64,000 nucleotides of DNA, taken from Neoceratodus forsteri (taxonomy: Eukaryota; Chordata; Ceratodontiformes; Ceratodontidae). The translations under genes and the position numbers were made by a program. The stretch is from positions 613,619,501 to 613,683,500 of the forward strand of contig CM057456.1 of the NCBI GenBank assembly GCA_016271365.2, in the 5' to 3' direction. Below, in pieces: positions 19,527-30,479 of this stretch (positions within the stretch are counted from its first letter, which is position 1; every line of letters starts with the position of its first letter). The notes beneath the pieces are model-generated. The model had not been told where the DNA came from and made no database searches. It saw only the letters and a list, made by a program, of their open reading frames with translations.

Positions 19527-19685
19527 CGGATGTTAGAACACTAGAGAGAGCATCACCACACAACAACATTTGACTAGAGTTCTGTTTCCACAGCACCATT
19601 CTGATCTCCAAGGCAACATCTCAGAGTGAAGCAGATGCAGTTTTTGTACTGGCTCACTACTGGACCCATATAGTTAGAAGCAGGT
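19527..19685 (-). repeat. D4 5' (right) inverted terminal repeat
   Basis: Counterpart of 15438-15616: blocks AGAACACTAGAGAGAGCATC, CAGCACCATTCTGATCTCCA, GCAACATCTCAGAGTGAAGC and AGTTTTTGTACTGGCTCACT pair with the left ITR. The terminal bases are eroded, so the exact right end is uncertain by a few bases. Confidence 0.75.
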
Positions 19686-19950
19686 CTTACATCATTTAAA
19701 AGTCACTGTTCTACAGAAAACCATGATGCCAACTGGAAAACATTAATAGTCAAATTAGCCTATTAGGAAAGAACTGACATTGCCCCTTTAAGAGATTCCA
19801 CCTGAGAGACAAAACTCTCTTTGCCTCTACTGATCAGGAAAACAACATGATGACCCAGCTGTATGGGTCACCAACTGAGTCATTTTCTCTCTGAGGTTTG
19901 CTAAAGCTGCCTGCTGGGAGCTGCAGCAACAACCAGCACCAATAGGACTG
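19686..19950. other. unassigned spacer between D4 and D5
   Basis: 265 bp without a coding frame or recognisable repeat. It may be leader sequence of the older host element D2, but I see no motif to support that. Confidence 0.3.
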
Positions 19951-19996
19951 GAAGAAAAAATTACTCACCTTAGTAATGTTGTTTCTTCTAATGGAG

Positions 19997-20151
19997 TCTT
20001 GCTATATTATGACAAGTTGCAGTTTGTCCCACCACTAGAACTGATCCGGAGGTGAAATAGTTAAATCCATTCCATGAATGGAACTTTGAGCACAAGCTCT
20101 AAGATAGAAGCTCTGTCTGTGTAGTTTCAAACCTGAACTGTCAGATCTTTA
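19997..20151 (+). repeat. D5 3' (left) inverted terminal repeat
   Basis: 155 bp starting TCTTGCTATATTATGACAAG and ending CTGTCAGATCTTTA. It contains the hairpin TCCATTCCATGAATGGA (20066-20082) and the box CTGATCCGGAGG. It pairs with 25472-25629. Confidence 0.92.
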
Positions 20152-20440
20152 CGAGCAAAAACTCACTAAGGTCTGTGTGGAAGCTGTAACCTACACTAGC
20201 CAACTGGCTACCTAAATAATAACACCCATTGCTGGTCCCAACACCAAAGACTCAAGTCAGGGGACCAGAATTAATAATATAATTTAACAATATGAGAAAT
20301 AACACAAGAGAATAATAAACACCACACCCCAAACCCCAAAAAGGGGTGAAACGCCTAAAAAGGGCATAAAATAGTGCCCACACTAGGTTGCCCACACCAT
20401 ACCCAAGTAGAAGTTCTGAGAGGGGCAGGCTGGGGGGGAG

Positions 20441-20543
20441 GTCATAATATAGCAAGACTCCATTAGAAGAAACAACATTACTAAGGTGAGTAATTTTTTC
20501 TTCAAACAACATGAAGTCTTGCTATATTATGACAAGTTGCAGA
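20441..20543 (+). repeat. D5 internal complementary region
   Basis: GTCATAATATAGCAAGACTC continues through AGAAGAAACAACATTACTAAGG (complement of the left terminus), then CAAACAACATGAAGTCTTGC and TATATTATGACAAGTTGCAG (complement of the right terminus), reproducing the joined element ends. Confidence 0.92.
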
Positions 20544-20630
20544 CTACACAGCAGTACCTCCATGGAGGAGGGACAGAACCTACTTAGGAATAGGCTCTGA
20601 AGCACAGCTGTGCCAAACCGAGCATCTCTC

Positions 20631-21603
20631 CTAGCCTGACATCCAGGGAGTAATGCTTGGTGAAAGTGTGTACTGCTTTCCAAGTAGCAGCCTGGCATAT
20701 CTCCAATATAGGATGTCTCTGGCAGCAGCTAGAGACGCGGCTGTACCTCTGGTAGAATGAGCCCTCAAGCCAGAGGGGGGATCTCTGCCCAGTTTCTGAT
20801 AACAAAATTGGATACAAGAGACAATCCACCTGGCAATTGATCTCTTAGTGGCAGGTTTCCCTTTCCCAACCTCACCATAAGTGAGGAAAAGTTGGAGGGA
20901 TTCGAACCTGTGACCCTTGGTACGTTCTAAATAGTAACTAAGGGCCCTCTTAACATCCAAACTGTGCAATCTCCTCTCACCAGAAAAGGAGTGTTCAGTG
21001 AAGAATACTGGAAGGGAGATATATTGGTTAAGATGGAAATCTGAAACCACCTTAGGCAAAAACTTCCTGTTAGTCCTGAGGACTACCTTATCCCTGTGGA
21101 AAGAAATAAAGTCAGTTTCTACTGACAAGGCTTGCGACTCACTTATGCGTCTAGCAGAAGTGATAGCCACTAGGAAAACAGTTTTCCAAGTTAGATACTT
21201 CAGCTGTGCAGAAAACAGAGGTTCAAAAGGGGGTTGCATTAACTGGGCAATGCAAACATTAAGGTCCCAGGCAGGGCTGGATCCCAAAAGGTGGATTAGT
21301 ATGAGTAATCCCTTAAAAACTTGGAAAACACATGGTGAGCGGAAAGAGAGGATGACTTTCTGCTGAAACAAAAGCAGAGACAGCTGCCAAATGAACTCTC
21401 AGGGTAGCTGGTCGGAGGCCCAAGGAATTAAGATGGACCATGTAATCTAACACAATGGGCAAATCAGCAGATTCTGGGGAAATATGCTTCCCAGAACACC
21501 AAATGGAAAACCTTTTCCATTTAGAATTATAAGTAGCCCTAGTGGAAGGCTTCCTAGAAGCCTTTAGAATTTCAAGAACACCCTGAGAGGTGTAAGTCAG
21601 CAA
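20631..21603 (-). pseudogene. D5: tyrosine recombinase, frameshifted
   Basis: Frame 20631-21371 carries box A 'SARRISESQALS', 'FLTYGEVGKGKPATKRSI' and 'LRAHSTRGTAAS'. It slips near 20710, so that the Tyr segment 'HTFTKHYSLD' is found only in the overlapping frame 20584-20829. The N-terminal domain ('EILKASRKPSTRATYNSKW', 'VLDYMVHLNSLGLRPATL') is in frame 21313-21603, separated by a slip near 21350. Catalytic residues are therefore all present in DNA but not in one product. Confidence 0.88.
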
Positions 21604-21606
21604 ATT

Positions 21607-23499
21607 CTAACTCCTCAAGAGCCAGGCCTTGAGGTTGAGGGATTTGAGGTTCGGATACCAAACTCTCCCCTGGGCACAGGATAATAGGTTGTGATTCCTG
21701 GGGAGACACAGGGGAAGATTGACTGTCAGGGACAGAAGGAGTGGGTACCAGGGCTGCCTGGCCCAATCCGGGGCAATCAGAATCACCCTGCAAGGCTGGG
21801 ATCTGATTTTGACTAACACTTTGAATAGGAGAGGGAAGGGGGGAAAAGCATAAAGAAACTTCCCTTCCCAATCCAGAAGGAGGGCGTCCAGGGGGACTGA
21901 GCCCAACACTGGAGGCCTGCAGCAGAACAGTGGAAGTTGGTGATTGTCTGGGGCTGCAAAAAGATCTATCTGAGGGGTGCCCCATCTGGCAAAGACTATC
22001 CCCAGTACTTGAGGATCCAGGGACCATTGATGGCCCTGAGAAATCCTGCTGAGAGCATCTGCTAGAACATTGTCCTTTCCTGGAAGGTGAACTGCTATGA
22101 GGGAAGTGTTCAGGGAATAGGCCAGAGACCACAACTTCATTGCCTCGGTGCACAAGGCCGAAGACCGAGTGCCCCCCTGCTTGTTGATGTACCACATTGT
22201 TGTGGTGTTGTCTGTTCTGACTTGTACCACTTTGTTCTGAACAGATGCAGAAAACACTTGAAGTGCTAAAAAGACAGCTCTGAGTTCCAGCAAATTGATG
22301 TGGAACAGAGATTCCTGGGGAGACCACACTCCCTAAGTGGAGAGGTCGCCCATGTGGGCTCCCCACCCCAGGAGGGAAGCATCTGTAGTGAGAGTCAACG
22401 TGAGCAGGGGAATGAAGGGACCCCAATCTAAATTGCTCTGATCCTGCCACCACTGGAGGGCCTGGATCAAGGTTCGAGTCACTGGGACCAACTTGGAAAA
22501 GGGGGTCTCTTCTCTGAGACCAATAGGTTCTCAAGTGAAACTGAATGTCTCTCATCTGAAATCTTGCTCCCTGCACTACAGCTGTGGATGCAGCCATGTG
22601 ACCCAGGAGCTGCAAAAAGTGTCTTGCTGGTCGAGAGACCCGCAGAGTGAAGGAGGAGGCCAGAGCCACCAAGTTCCTTACCCTTTCTAAGGGAAGAAAA
22701 GCTCTGGCCCAGTTTGTGTCCAATTCTGCACCTATAAAGGTGAGTACCTGGACTGGTTCCAGAACCGACTTTGGTAGATTTAGCAGGAAGCCCAGGGAGG
22801 TGAGAAGCTGCTGGGTGACTTGCAGGTGAGATTTTACCTGTGCTGGGGACTGGCCTACAATGAGCCAGTCGTCTAGATAGGGAAAAACAGCAATCCTTTG
22901 CCTCCTTAAGTGAGCCACTGCTACTGCCAGACATTTTGTGAATACCCTTGGGGCAGAGGTCAAGCCGAAGGGCATTGCTCTGAACTGGTAATGACCTGAG
23001 GGCAGTTCGAATCTGAGGTACTTTCGGTGGGAGCTTCTGATTAGGACGTGAAAATAGGCATCCTTGAGGTCCAGGGAAGCTAGCCAGTCCCTGGCCTTAG
23101 AAGAAGTAAAATCATTGCCAGAGTTACCATTCTGAACTTTGGTTTCAAAAGATGCTTGTTCAGATATCTGAGGTCTAAGATGGGCCGCCATTCTCCTGTC
23201 TTTTTGGGGGTAAGGAAGTATCTGGAATACAGACCCCTGCCCTGGTGTAGGGGAGGAACCCTTTCTACTGCTCTGAGAGCCAACAAGGTTGAGACCTCTG
23301 CTTCTAGAGCAAGGGTCTCTAAAGAACTTGCAGGTAGAAAAGGCCTGGCTCTTATCTTGGGGAACTTTTTGAAGCTGAGAACCAGACCCTGGCTTACTAC
23401 TTCCAGAACCCACTTGTCTGAGGTTAAAGACACCCAGTTCTGACTGAAGTAAGCCAACCTGCCCCTACTGGTAAGGAGAATCAGCCCTGGGCACCCCAT
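21607..23499 (-). pseudogene. D5: RT-RNase H-Dam-like polyprotein, frameshifted
   Basis: Three frames must be joined. Frame 23080-23499 gives 'SDKWVLEVVSQGL', 'YFLTPKKTGEWRPILDLRYL' and the start of the palm. Then the 613-codon frame 21572-23413 carries motif A 'SLDLKDAYFH', motif B 'MPFGLTSAPRVFTKC', motif C 'FPYLDDWLIVG' (both catalytic Asp kept) and the thumb to 'VVQGARFQMRDIQFHLR'. Then frame 21607-22329 carries RNase H ('LLELRAVFLAL', 'RTDNTTTMWY', 'DNVLADALSR') and the Dam-like region ('DLFAAPDNHQLPLF', 'YAFPPFPLL', 'VILIAPDWARQPWY'). The ends of the 613-codon frame outside the RT palm are out of phase and not real protein. Confidence 0.88.
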
Positions 23500-25090
23500 C
23501 AGGGTGCCTGCTTGGCAGGAGCTTTAGGCTGAGGGTGGGAGCAGGCCTGCCCACACCCGTGCCTGCCTCTGCCTCTCGAAGAACCCCTCTGAGCATATGC
23601 AGAGGAGGCCTGAGTTTGGTAGAAAGGCATGTGAAAGGCCTACCCTACCCCTGGGGTGTCCTCTGGGGAGTGGCTTGCCTCTCCTTAGCTTGGGCACTTT
23701 GTAAGTAGTCCTATATTCATCCATCTTTTCATATAATTCTCTGTCTGCTCCCAAACAGAGAATTTCCACCACAGGAAAATCCATAGCCTTAGTCTGGGTA
23801 TCCTGTGAGAGGCTAGTACACCTGAGCCAGGCCAACCTACGAAAGCTACAGATGTGGCCATGACTCTAGAGGAGACATCATTAACATCCACAGCAGCATG
23901 AAACTGCACCTTAGAAGCCTCAATGCCATCGGCAGCCACCTGTTCAGCTCGCTAGCAAGCGCCTATGGGCTTGTTTGGCTAATTCCATAACAGTATCCCA
24001 TCTAGATTTCTGATACCTTGCTACATAAGCCATATAATTTGCTTGCCTGAGTCCCAAGGGCGCTGCCATGTACTGTTTTTGCCATGGCATCAATCTTCCT
24101 GGAATCCTTGTCAGGAGGATGTGAGCAGGGAATATAGCTTTATCACAGGCAGCAGCCTGAACTACCCTAACATGACTGCATTGCTGAGAAAGGAATTCTG
24201 TATCAGAACCTGACAATGTGTACCTTCTGTCCATCTTTTTATCTACAGGAGGCACAGAATTAGGAGTTTTTAAGATTTTTATTGTTTGTTTCCTTAAAGA
24301 CTTATGCAAAGGAATAGACAATCTCCTAGACTCTGGAATATCCATCATTTCTACAAAATCAGGCTCCTCTTGCTCATCCACAGCTTCTTCCAAAGGAAGC
24401 TGGAGGTTTCAGCAACTTTCTTGTAAAACATAAAATGAGAGGGGACTCAGAAGCATAGGGAGATTCTAAAGGTCTGTCTGGGGAAATGTCCGGTTCAATG
24501 GGCACACCCAGACCCTCCCAGCCACATTCATACTGTTCATAATCATCCTCCCCCTCCTCTGGTTCATAAAACTCCTCAACCTCATATTCTTGAACCGATG
24601 GAACCGGACGAACCGACCTTTTACCAGATAGTGGCGGTTTGGACGGGACCGGAGACAGTGACTGGACAATTTGAATAGCTCTTGCTATCTCTGCAGCAGT
24701 TGGAGAAGGGATTTTGGACTCCAAACCTGTTGACTTCCTTGTTCTCTTTACTGGAACTGGTTCCTCCGAACCAGCTTTTCTTTTGCCCGAGGAAGTCTCG
24801 CCCTGGTCAGAGGGCACTCCCTCCGATTCGGTTGGCACCGAACCGGGCTGGCCATCCGGGTCAGCGGACTTTGGTCTCTCGCTCCCTGAGCCTGCCCAAT
24901 CTCTTTTCCAGGGTGGCTGCAGGGAAATTTACAAATCTGGCAGTCTGACTGGAGGTGGTCAAACCCCAGACAATAAACACATGTGGTGTGTGGGTCAGCC
25001 TTGGCAAGAACTTCCCCACAGACATCACAGTGTTGAAACCCAGTGGGCCGGTTTTTCTTTTGGGTTTCTCGCAGACGTAATGCCAGCCTA
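23500..25090 (-). pseudogene. D5: gag, start codon lost and frameshifted
   Basis: The zinc-knuckle N-terminus ('GFQHCDVCGEVLAKADPHTT', 'CQIC') is readable in frame 24748-25134. The family start codon is changed: the ATG of 'MSEKP' in other copies reads ACG near 25077, with an extra base pair of codons after it. The middle ('AEIARAIQIVQSLSPVPSKP', acidic 'EPEEGEDDYEQYECG') is in 24374-24838, the next part ('MMDIPESRRLSIPLHKSL') in 23944-24393 and the tail in 23524-23939. Several indels separate these. Confidence 0.85.
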
Positions 25091-25471
25091 ACCAGAAAAC
25101 TTGCCCTTTGAGCGGCGGTGCCAGGCAAAGACACCCGCCTCGGTTCCTAACCGTGTCCGGGTATTGGAAAACAAATAAATCCGGTTTTTAGAACCGATAA
25201 GAACCGAACCGCACTCTAAAATGACAAGCTTTAAAATTTTAAGCTTTTAATTCCAGCTGATCGGTTCAAAACCGAACCGATAAACTTACAAGTTCCAACA
25301 GAAAATACAATTTTAAATTACTTACGATACCACAGACAGAGCTTGAAACGAACAGTTTTGCGGTTAAAATAAAACTATTCGGTTGAATCGAGACAGAAAA
25401 CACTGTTTAAACCGAGAAATGAACCGAGCAGTAGGAGAAATCTCCGGAGCGACTGTTCAGTGAGGCGGAGT

Positions 25472-25629
25472 AAAGAATCTGACAGTTCAGGTTTGAAACT
25501 ACACAGACAGAGCTTCTATCTTAGAGCTCGTGCTCAAAGTTCCATTCATGGAATGGATTTAACTATTTCACCTCCGGAGCAGTTCTAGTGGTGGGACAAA
25601 CTGCAACTTGTCATAATATAGCAAGACTT
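25472..25629 (-). repeat. D5 5' (right) inverted terminal repeat
   Basis: Reverse complement of 19997-20151, with the matching hairpin TCCATTCATGGAATGGA at 25541-25557. Upstream 5' leader (about 25091-25471) is rich in GAACCGA/TCGGTT motifs and has the 'GAGCGACTGTTCAGTGAGGC' box at about 25450. Confidence 0.9.
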
Positions 25630-26292
25630 CATGTTGTTTGAACAGGACTCAGGGTTGCCTTGTCTCTTCAGCAGAGAAATAAATCTGCTATTAGAAATTT
25701 TTTTATTTTTATTTCCCGGTCTCTGACTGGCTGGTACCCCTGCCAGGTGGGTACATTAACTTTCAATAGATGACCAGGAAATAAAACGTGCCAGCCACAG
25801 TGCCCCTTCACCAATGGAGGTATCTTTGTGCCCAGACTGCTTTTTCATTGGCCGAAAGCACCTAACTGAATTTCAAATCACCGCCATTTTTTTCTCTCAC
25901 TTAGCAAAAGAAACTGGCTGAACCCCATGGCTCCATAGATCAGTGCCAGCTGCCTGATGAAACCTTACATAACCTCTCCTGAGATCATTTCTGGTTATAG
26001 GTGGTTTTTTTTTGTTTGTTCTTTACAATACAATCTTCTCCCATGACAGGTAACTGTCACAGAGCTGACCACGCTTTAGTTCCACCAGCCAGCCGCCCCC
26101 TCACTCCCGAAAATGAAGCTGCTTCAGTCACCCTCTCCACTACAGTCACACACCCCCACAACCATTTCCCAGTAGCTGTTTATCTTTTTCTTTTTTTTAG
26201 TGCTGTTTGTTCGTTCCCAATGGTCCATCAACTCTCCCTGTTTCTGTCTCTCACAGCGTGTTGTTTGTGTCTGTTCCCGGTCTCTCACAGTA

Positions 26293-26317
26293 TACACACA
26301 CACACACACACACACAC
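26293..26317. repeat. (CA)n microsatellite
   Basis: About 12 CA units following a short TATA. Confidence 0.9.
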
Positions 26318-27046
26318 CTCCCTCCCAACCACAGTCTGGTACTGCACTAAGAGTCCCCATTTGCTAACTATCCCAAATGCCACCTTTATATTGTTTTTGT
26401 AAGTTAAAAACTGATTTTACTGACTGTCAAAGCCGTCAGATCAGTTTTTCAAAATGACACCACTCTCCACAGACTTTGTGCTAATAAAGTAAAGCCCGTC
26501 AACTTCCACAAAAGTGTCTCACTGTTTCCCGTGTCCTAACACTCACCACTGGCACAGCGCTTCATTAGATCGACATTCTCTCCATTGAATCCCCAGCTGG
26601 AGCCTCTTCTTGCTAAAAGGAATACCCCCCCCCCACAAATAGCCACAATATTGAGAAGGAAAGGGGTGATCTTTAAGGTGCCCCCACGCCACTAGAATAA
26701 CAGCGACTGTAGGAGTGATGGGGGGGCATCACACTTCACACAGGGACAGCATGTAGAGGAAGAGAAACGGACAATGAAAACCTTAACAGGGGAAAAAACA
26801 AATGGGGTATTAACAGTTGAGCGAGTGTGTGAGGGGAGGGGGCAGGTAACTATGAAAACCAGCAAAAAAAGTTAAATTATGAATGCTTGAGTGGGACAAA
26901 AGTCCCTAGGTTAAAAAAAAGCATTCAAATGCAGGTGGAGGAACTATTTTATTACCAAAAAAAAAAATAAATAAAGCAACTGTTTTAACATTTAAACAAA
27001 AATTTTTTTTTTTTTTACCAACATAAAATACAGTTGCTCATTTTCT

Positions 27047-27180
27047 AAGCGCAATAATACCCTCCAGGGTGAGCGGTATTGGGCAATACTGGACCTTCCA
27101 GGGGCTATAAGGCCCTCATTACGCCCCTGGGTGGTCCGGTACTGTCCAATACCGCCCACCCTGTCAGGTATTATTGCTTA
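27047..27180. repeat. foldback (inverted-repeat) element, about 134 bp
   Basis: Two arms of about 65 bp face each other around position 27112: the left arm starts TAAGCGCAATAATACC and the right arm, read inward on the other strand, starts TAAGCAATAATACC. Shared blocks include CAGGGTG.GCGGTATTGG, CA.TAC.GGACC and CCAGGGGC. It could be a MITE of the foldback type. No target-site duplication longer than 2-3 bp is seen. Confidence 0.75.
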
Positions 27181-27849
27181 TTAGAACACAAGAGGGCGCG
27201 TGACCACAATGCAAAAACTGAACTTTAACATTCTAAAGTTCCATCTCCCCAGGGCAACAATTCAGGGATGAGACGATGCAATTTTGTATGACATAATAAA
27301 CACCCTTTTGTTGCAGCCCCAAAAGCTAGAAGTCAATCTTGTCTTCAGAGAAGCTTTTTAGTTGTTCCCCTTCCATGGCACAGCAAAGACGGGAGAGTGG
27401 CTGCTGTCTGGAATGTTCAGCTGCCCAGGATTCTATCCCAATTACAGCCTTGGGTTGTGCTATTTCCTCTAGCAGGTGTGCACATAACCCATCAGTACTG
27501 AATCTCGTTGCCAATGTGGAGCGCTACAGATAGGAATTTATTTTGCTCAAAATGCATAGAGTAATCTAGCATCTTTTGCAGGTACTCTACACTGGTAGAC
27601 TGCATAATATGATTTTTCTAGAGACTGGCAATCATGAGAACCACTTGTGGGAGGCCTGAACCAGTTCTGAACCCTCAGTAAATATTTCCCAGAAAAAAAA
27701 GGGATGGACTTTCTTTGCAGGATAGTGCTCCAGAGGACTCACACTTTGTAGCACTATGCTCCAGAGGTGCCCACCCACCCCCCGTATTAAGTGCCAAGGC
27801 ATATGTTGCAGTAGGCTTCCTGCTGTGAACAATTCCAGATCCACAGCTA

Positions 27850-28669
27850 CAAAGATTTTGCTGCCTCTGTTTGCAGTCAGCTAAAGAAAGCAGTGTGGAA
27901 TACATTCCATTTACCATGGGAGATCCTCTCAGACAGAAGCAATGAGGCATTATCCTACAACTCAGAGAGTTTCTCCAGACTACCATATCCTTGATCCAGC
28001 TGATATACACCAACTCGAATGCAATGGTCTCCACAAACGGACTATGATCACCAGAGTTCAGCTGACACCACAGCACAAGACAGTGCTGCCCTCTGTCCCC
28101 CACCCTATTCAGCTTGGCACTGGAAATCCTCCTGAGGAAGATACAGGCTGATCCACAGATACAGGGCATGAAAACTGAAGACAATGCTCATAAACTATTG
28201 ACACATGCGGATGACTAACTTATGCAATCCAGCCACATCTATTCTTAACATCCTGCAATGTTTCCACAAATGTGGTCTATTCTCAGGTTACAAACGGAAC
28301 ATCGAAAAAAGGCCGATATTCTCCCCCTCAATCAAATGTCTAAAACATATGGTCCAGAACAATGGGATAGAGTAGAAACTGGATCACATTTAATATCTAG
28401 GAGTTACCATCCACGTAAACCCGCAGGAATCAGTAACACAAAATATCAATAGAATTTAAACTGACATTAAGACTGGCCAAAACATATGGGATGCCTCCCT
28501 CTCTATATAGGATACCTGATCTCCACCATAAAAATGAATATTCTCCCACACATCCTATTCACCCTCGCTATGCTTCATACATAAATCACTGCCAAAAGCC
28601 TCAAAAGAATTTCAAAGGCTGATATCTGACTTCATATGGGTTCATAAGAGGCTGGGGAGCACTCAACAG
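27850..28669 (+). pseudogene. L1-like LINE RT fragment, left part
   Basis: The plus-strand translation around 28060-28220 gives 'ALEILLRKIQADPQIQGMKT' and then 'HADD', the RT motif C region of L1/Tx1-type LINEs (usually YADD). Further on are 'YLGVTIHVNPQES' and 'FQRLISDFIWVHKR', both L1-group landmarks. Stops and frame changes abound. The opposite-strand frame 27675-28184 is antisense to this and not a gene. The element is cut at about 28670 by the L2-like LINE and resumes near 55600. Confidence 0.75.
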
Positions 28670-29391
28670 TTTTATTTCATTTCATTTTATTGTTCATCCT
28701 GGAGAGCATATTGAGCAACACTGCCCTTTTTCAAGTGCGACCAGCATTTACAAACATTGTGAGATACACAGGATGAAATACATACAATATAACTGGAAGT
28801 GCAGCAAAAAAGGGTACAATGGGAGGTTTCAATAGGATGTAATCATGAGCATCTAAAACCAGACACATGTTTTGAAGGCAGCAATACTGAGGAGGCAGTC
28901 ACCCTACAGTCACAGTGAGAACAGAGAAGGCTGAGGAGGGGAAGAACAATATCATAATTCAAGAGAGAAGAGACAGAAGATTTTCAGAGGGTCGGAAAAG
29001 ATAATTAACTGTTGAGGTCAGGGGCAGATACAAACATATCTGCCAAGGAGGAATTGCCTAAGGTGGGTTTTGAATTGAGACGGGGAAGGACACTGGGCCA
29101 GAGGAGGGGGAAGGCAACTGAAAGGTTTGGTGCCCTCTTAGGAGAGGGAGTGCTGCCCTTGTGTTGTGTGGCAGCAGGGTATAGAGAAAGCGACGTGTGG
29201 TGTTTGTCTGGCAGCTCCTGCATTTAAGGGCCGCTGGAACAGGGAGGTGATGCTGACAGGTAGATTGCCCAAGTGGATTTTGTGGAAGAAAGTGAGGATT
29301 TTAAAGTTCAACTCATCTTCGAACAAGAGCCAGTTAGCTGCCTTGCAGAGGTTGCAGTGATGAGTTAATCTGAGGGAAGCACCACTGGAGG

Positions 29392-29647
29392 TCAACAGTA
29401 AATTTGTCAACCTCCCGCACATGGATGGCACAATACTGACACCGGTATTGCGCCATCCCAAAAGGAAGTGTTTTTTGCAGGGGGGTTCTGCCCCCTGCAC
29501 CACCCAGATTTTTATGTAATCAACTCCAAGTCAGAGATTTTCCCGGGAGGGGGCAGAACACCGGGAGAAAAGCATCATCCATAAACGGACCATTACAGCA
29601 TTTGTCGCTGTAATGGTCTGTTTTCGGGTTTCGCTGTTGGGGTGTCA
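29392..29647 (+). mobile_element. hairpin-rich short element (256 bp), candidate 9-bp TSD
   Basis: CACTGGAGG occurs at 29383-29391 and 29648-29656. Inside are four successive hairpins: GGATGGC.CAATAC paired with GTATTG.GCCATCC (29424-29458), GCAGGGGG paired with CCCCCTGC (29478-29500), TTTTCCCGG paired with CCGGGAGAAAA (29537-29575) and GACCATTACAGC paired with GCTGTAATGGTC (29588-29615). On the minus strand, 'GGTGGTGCAGGGGGCAGAAC' matches the core of the element at 18293-19003. Confidence 0.6.
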
Positions 29648-30085
29648 CACTGGAGGGGGTAACCACATCTGAGGAGGTTAGTGACAAACCAGATGAAGTT
29701 ATGGTAAGCAGCCCTTAGCTTGCCGAGGTATTTCTGGGAGAAAGTGAAGGAGTAGGCCAAATAGCTGTATCTATTAGTGGTAGCAAGAAACTGTTGGCTA
29801 AGAGGGCCCTGGTTTCAGAAATAAGGAACCTTTTAACTCAGCAGAGCATGTCTAACCTCTGATAAACCTAGTTTGATAAGCTGGCTGATATGAAGTTTGT
29901 ATGAGAGATGGCAATCAAGGAGGATGCCAAGGTATTTAAACTCTTACTGTAGACTCTCTTGATGAGGATACGTCATTGTCACTAAGAGGGAAATCGAAAT
30001 TAGCTTTTTTTCTGGTAACTGAAAAGACCACAGACTTTTTTTTTAAATTGAGAACAAGACCATGTGTGGAGAACCAGGAGTGAAG

Positions 30086-30440
30086 CTTGCTTGTCGTGCC
30101 AACCCGGTGGAACTCCTTACCTCGACATTTGCGGAAGGCAGCCTCGGTGGAAGCCTTTTAAAGGGGCCTAAAAACACTGCTCTTTGAGCAGGCATTTAAT
30201 CTGATTTGATTTATTGAATTACTGACTATTACCTTGTATCTGTAATTATGGTTCTTATCTTATTAATCTGTTTTATTGAAATACTGTTTAGTGTTCAATG
30301 TGGGATAAGTAGAACTGTACTATACTAGTATTAGTCTCTGCTTCATATGTTATTTTCGAACATGTATGTTTTTATCACTGTTAACCACTCCAAGCCTCCG
30401 GTGAGGAGCGTTATATAAATAAAGTTCCTATCGTATCCTA
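30086..30440 (+). mobile_element. L2-like LINE 3' end fragment, plus orientation
   Basis: The plus-strand translation reads 'WNSLPRHLRKAASVEAF' then 'GLKTLLFEQAFNL', the last coding residues of L2-group LINEs. An A/T-rich 3' UTR follows, then 'GCGTTATATAAATAAAGTTC' and a short 'CTATCGTATCCTA' tail. It is severely 5'-truncated and inserted in antisense into the minus-strand L2-like LINE, between its RT motif C and the following 'LGILLD' segment. Confidence 0.7.
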
Positions 30441-30479
30441 AATCCTGCTGCAGTTTGTCCCGGAGGGAAGTGGGACGCT

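Larger units (their letters stand above)
15438..19685 (-). mobile_element. D4: diverged, internally deleted DIRS-like element with nested inserts
   Basis: The left terminus 15438-15480 (AGAAGAAAAAATAATACTCACC, TTTCTTCTAATGG) leads into an ITR whose partner lies at 19527-19680; both contain CCAATACTGAGCCAATAC-type sequence rather than the GTATTCTGAC or ATATTATGAC ends of other copies. The ICR is at about 16560-16700 and the YR at 16746-18290. Then come a Dam-like remnant and an RNase H scrap that ends at 'KDNVLA', joined straight to the 5' ITR. RT and gag are deleted. Two SINEs and one DNA element sit inside. It is a non-autonomous derivative of a separate subfamily. Confidence 0.8.
19951..25642 (-). 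mobile_element. D5: nearly complete DIRS-like retrotransposon (5,692 bp), ATATTATGAC subfamily
   Basis: Left terminus GAAGAAAAAATTACTCACC, right terminus ACTTCATGTTGTTTGAA, ITR pair 19997-20151 and 25472-25629, ICR 20441-20543. Order on the coding (minus) strand is gag, RT-RNase H-Dam-like, YR. ITRs remain almost identical although all three genes carry frameshifts. No target-site duplication is evident (flanks AATAGGACTG and CAGGACTCAG). Confidence 0.93.
25643..27849. other. non-coding interval, no gene recognised
   Basis: About 2.2 kb with no convincing coding frame. It contains a (CA)n run at 26293-26317, A- and T-rich tracts near 26890-27020 and a foldback repeat at 27047-27180. The frame 26001-26402 (133 codons) runs through the microsatellite and has no recognisable domain. 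The part right of about 27500 may already belong to the 5' side of the L1-like LINE, but I cannot show it. Confidence 0.5.

Noticed and set aside
20441..20520. AGGTGAGTAAT in the ICR as a splice donor
   Set aside because: It resembles a donor site, but it is fixed by complementarity to the element terminus and lies on the non-coding strand.
21572..23413. The 613-codon minus-strand frame taken as one intact DIRS protein
   Set aside because: Only its middle is the RT phase; both ends are out of phase with RT N-terminus and RNase H seen in other copies.
27675..28184. 169-codon minus-strand frame
   Set aside because: It is antisense to the L1-like RT sequence on the plus strand and has no recognisable domain.
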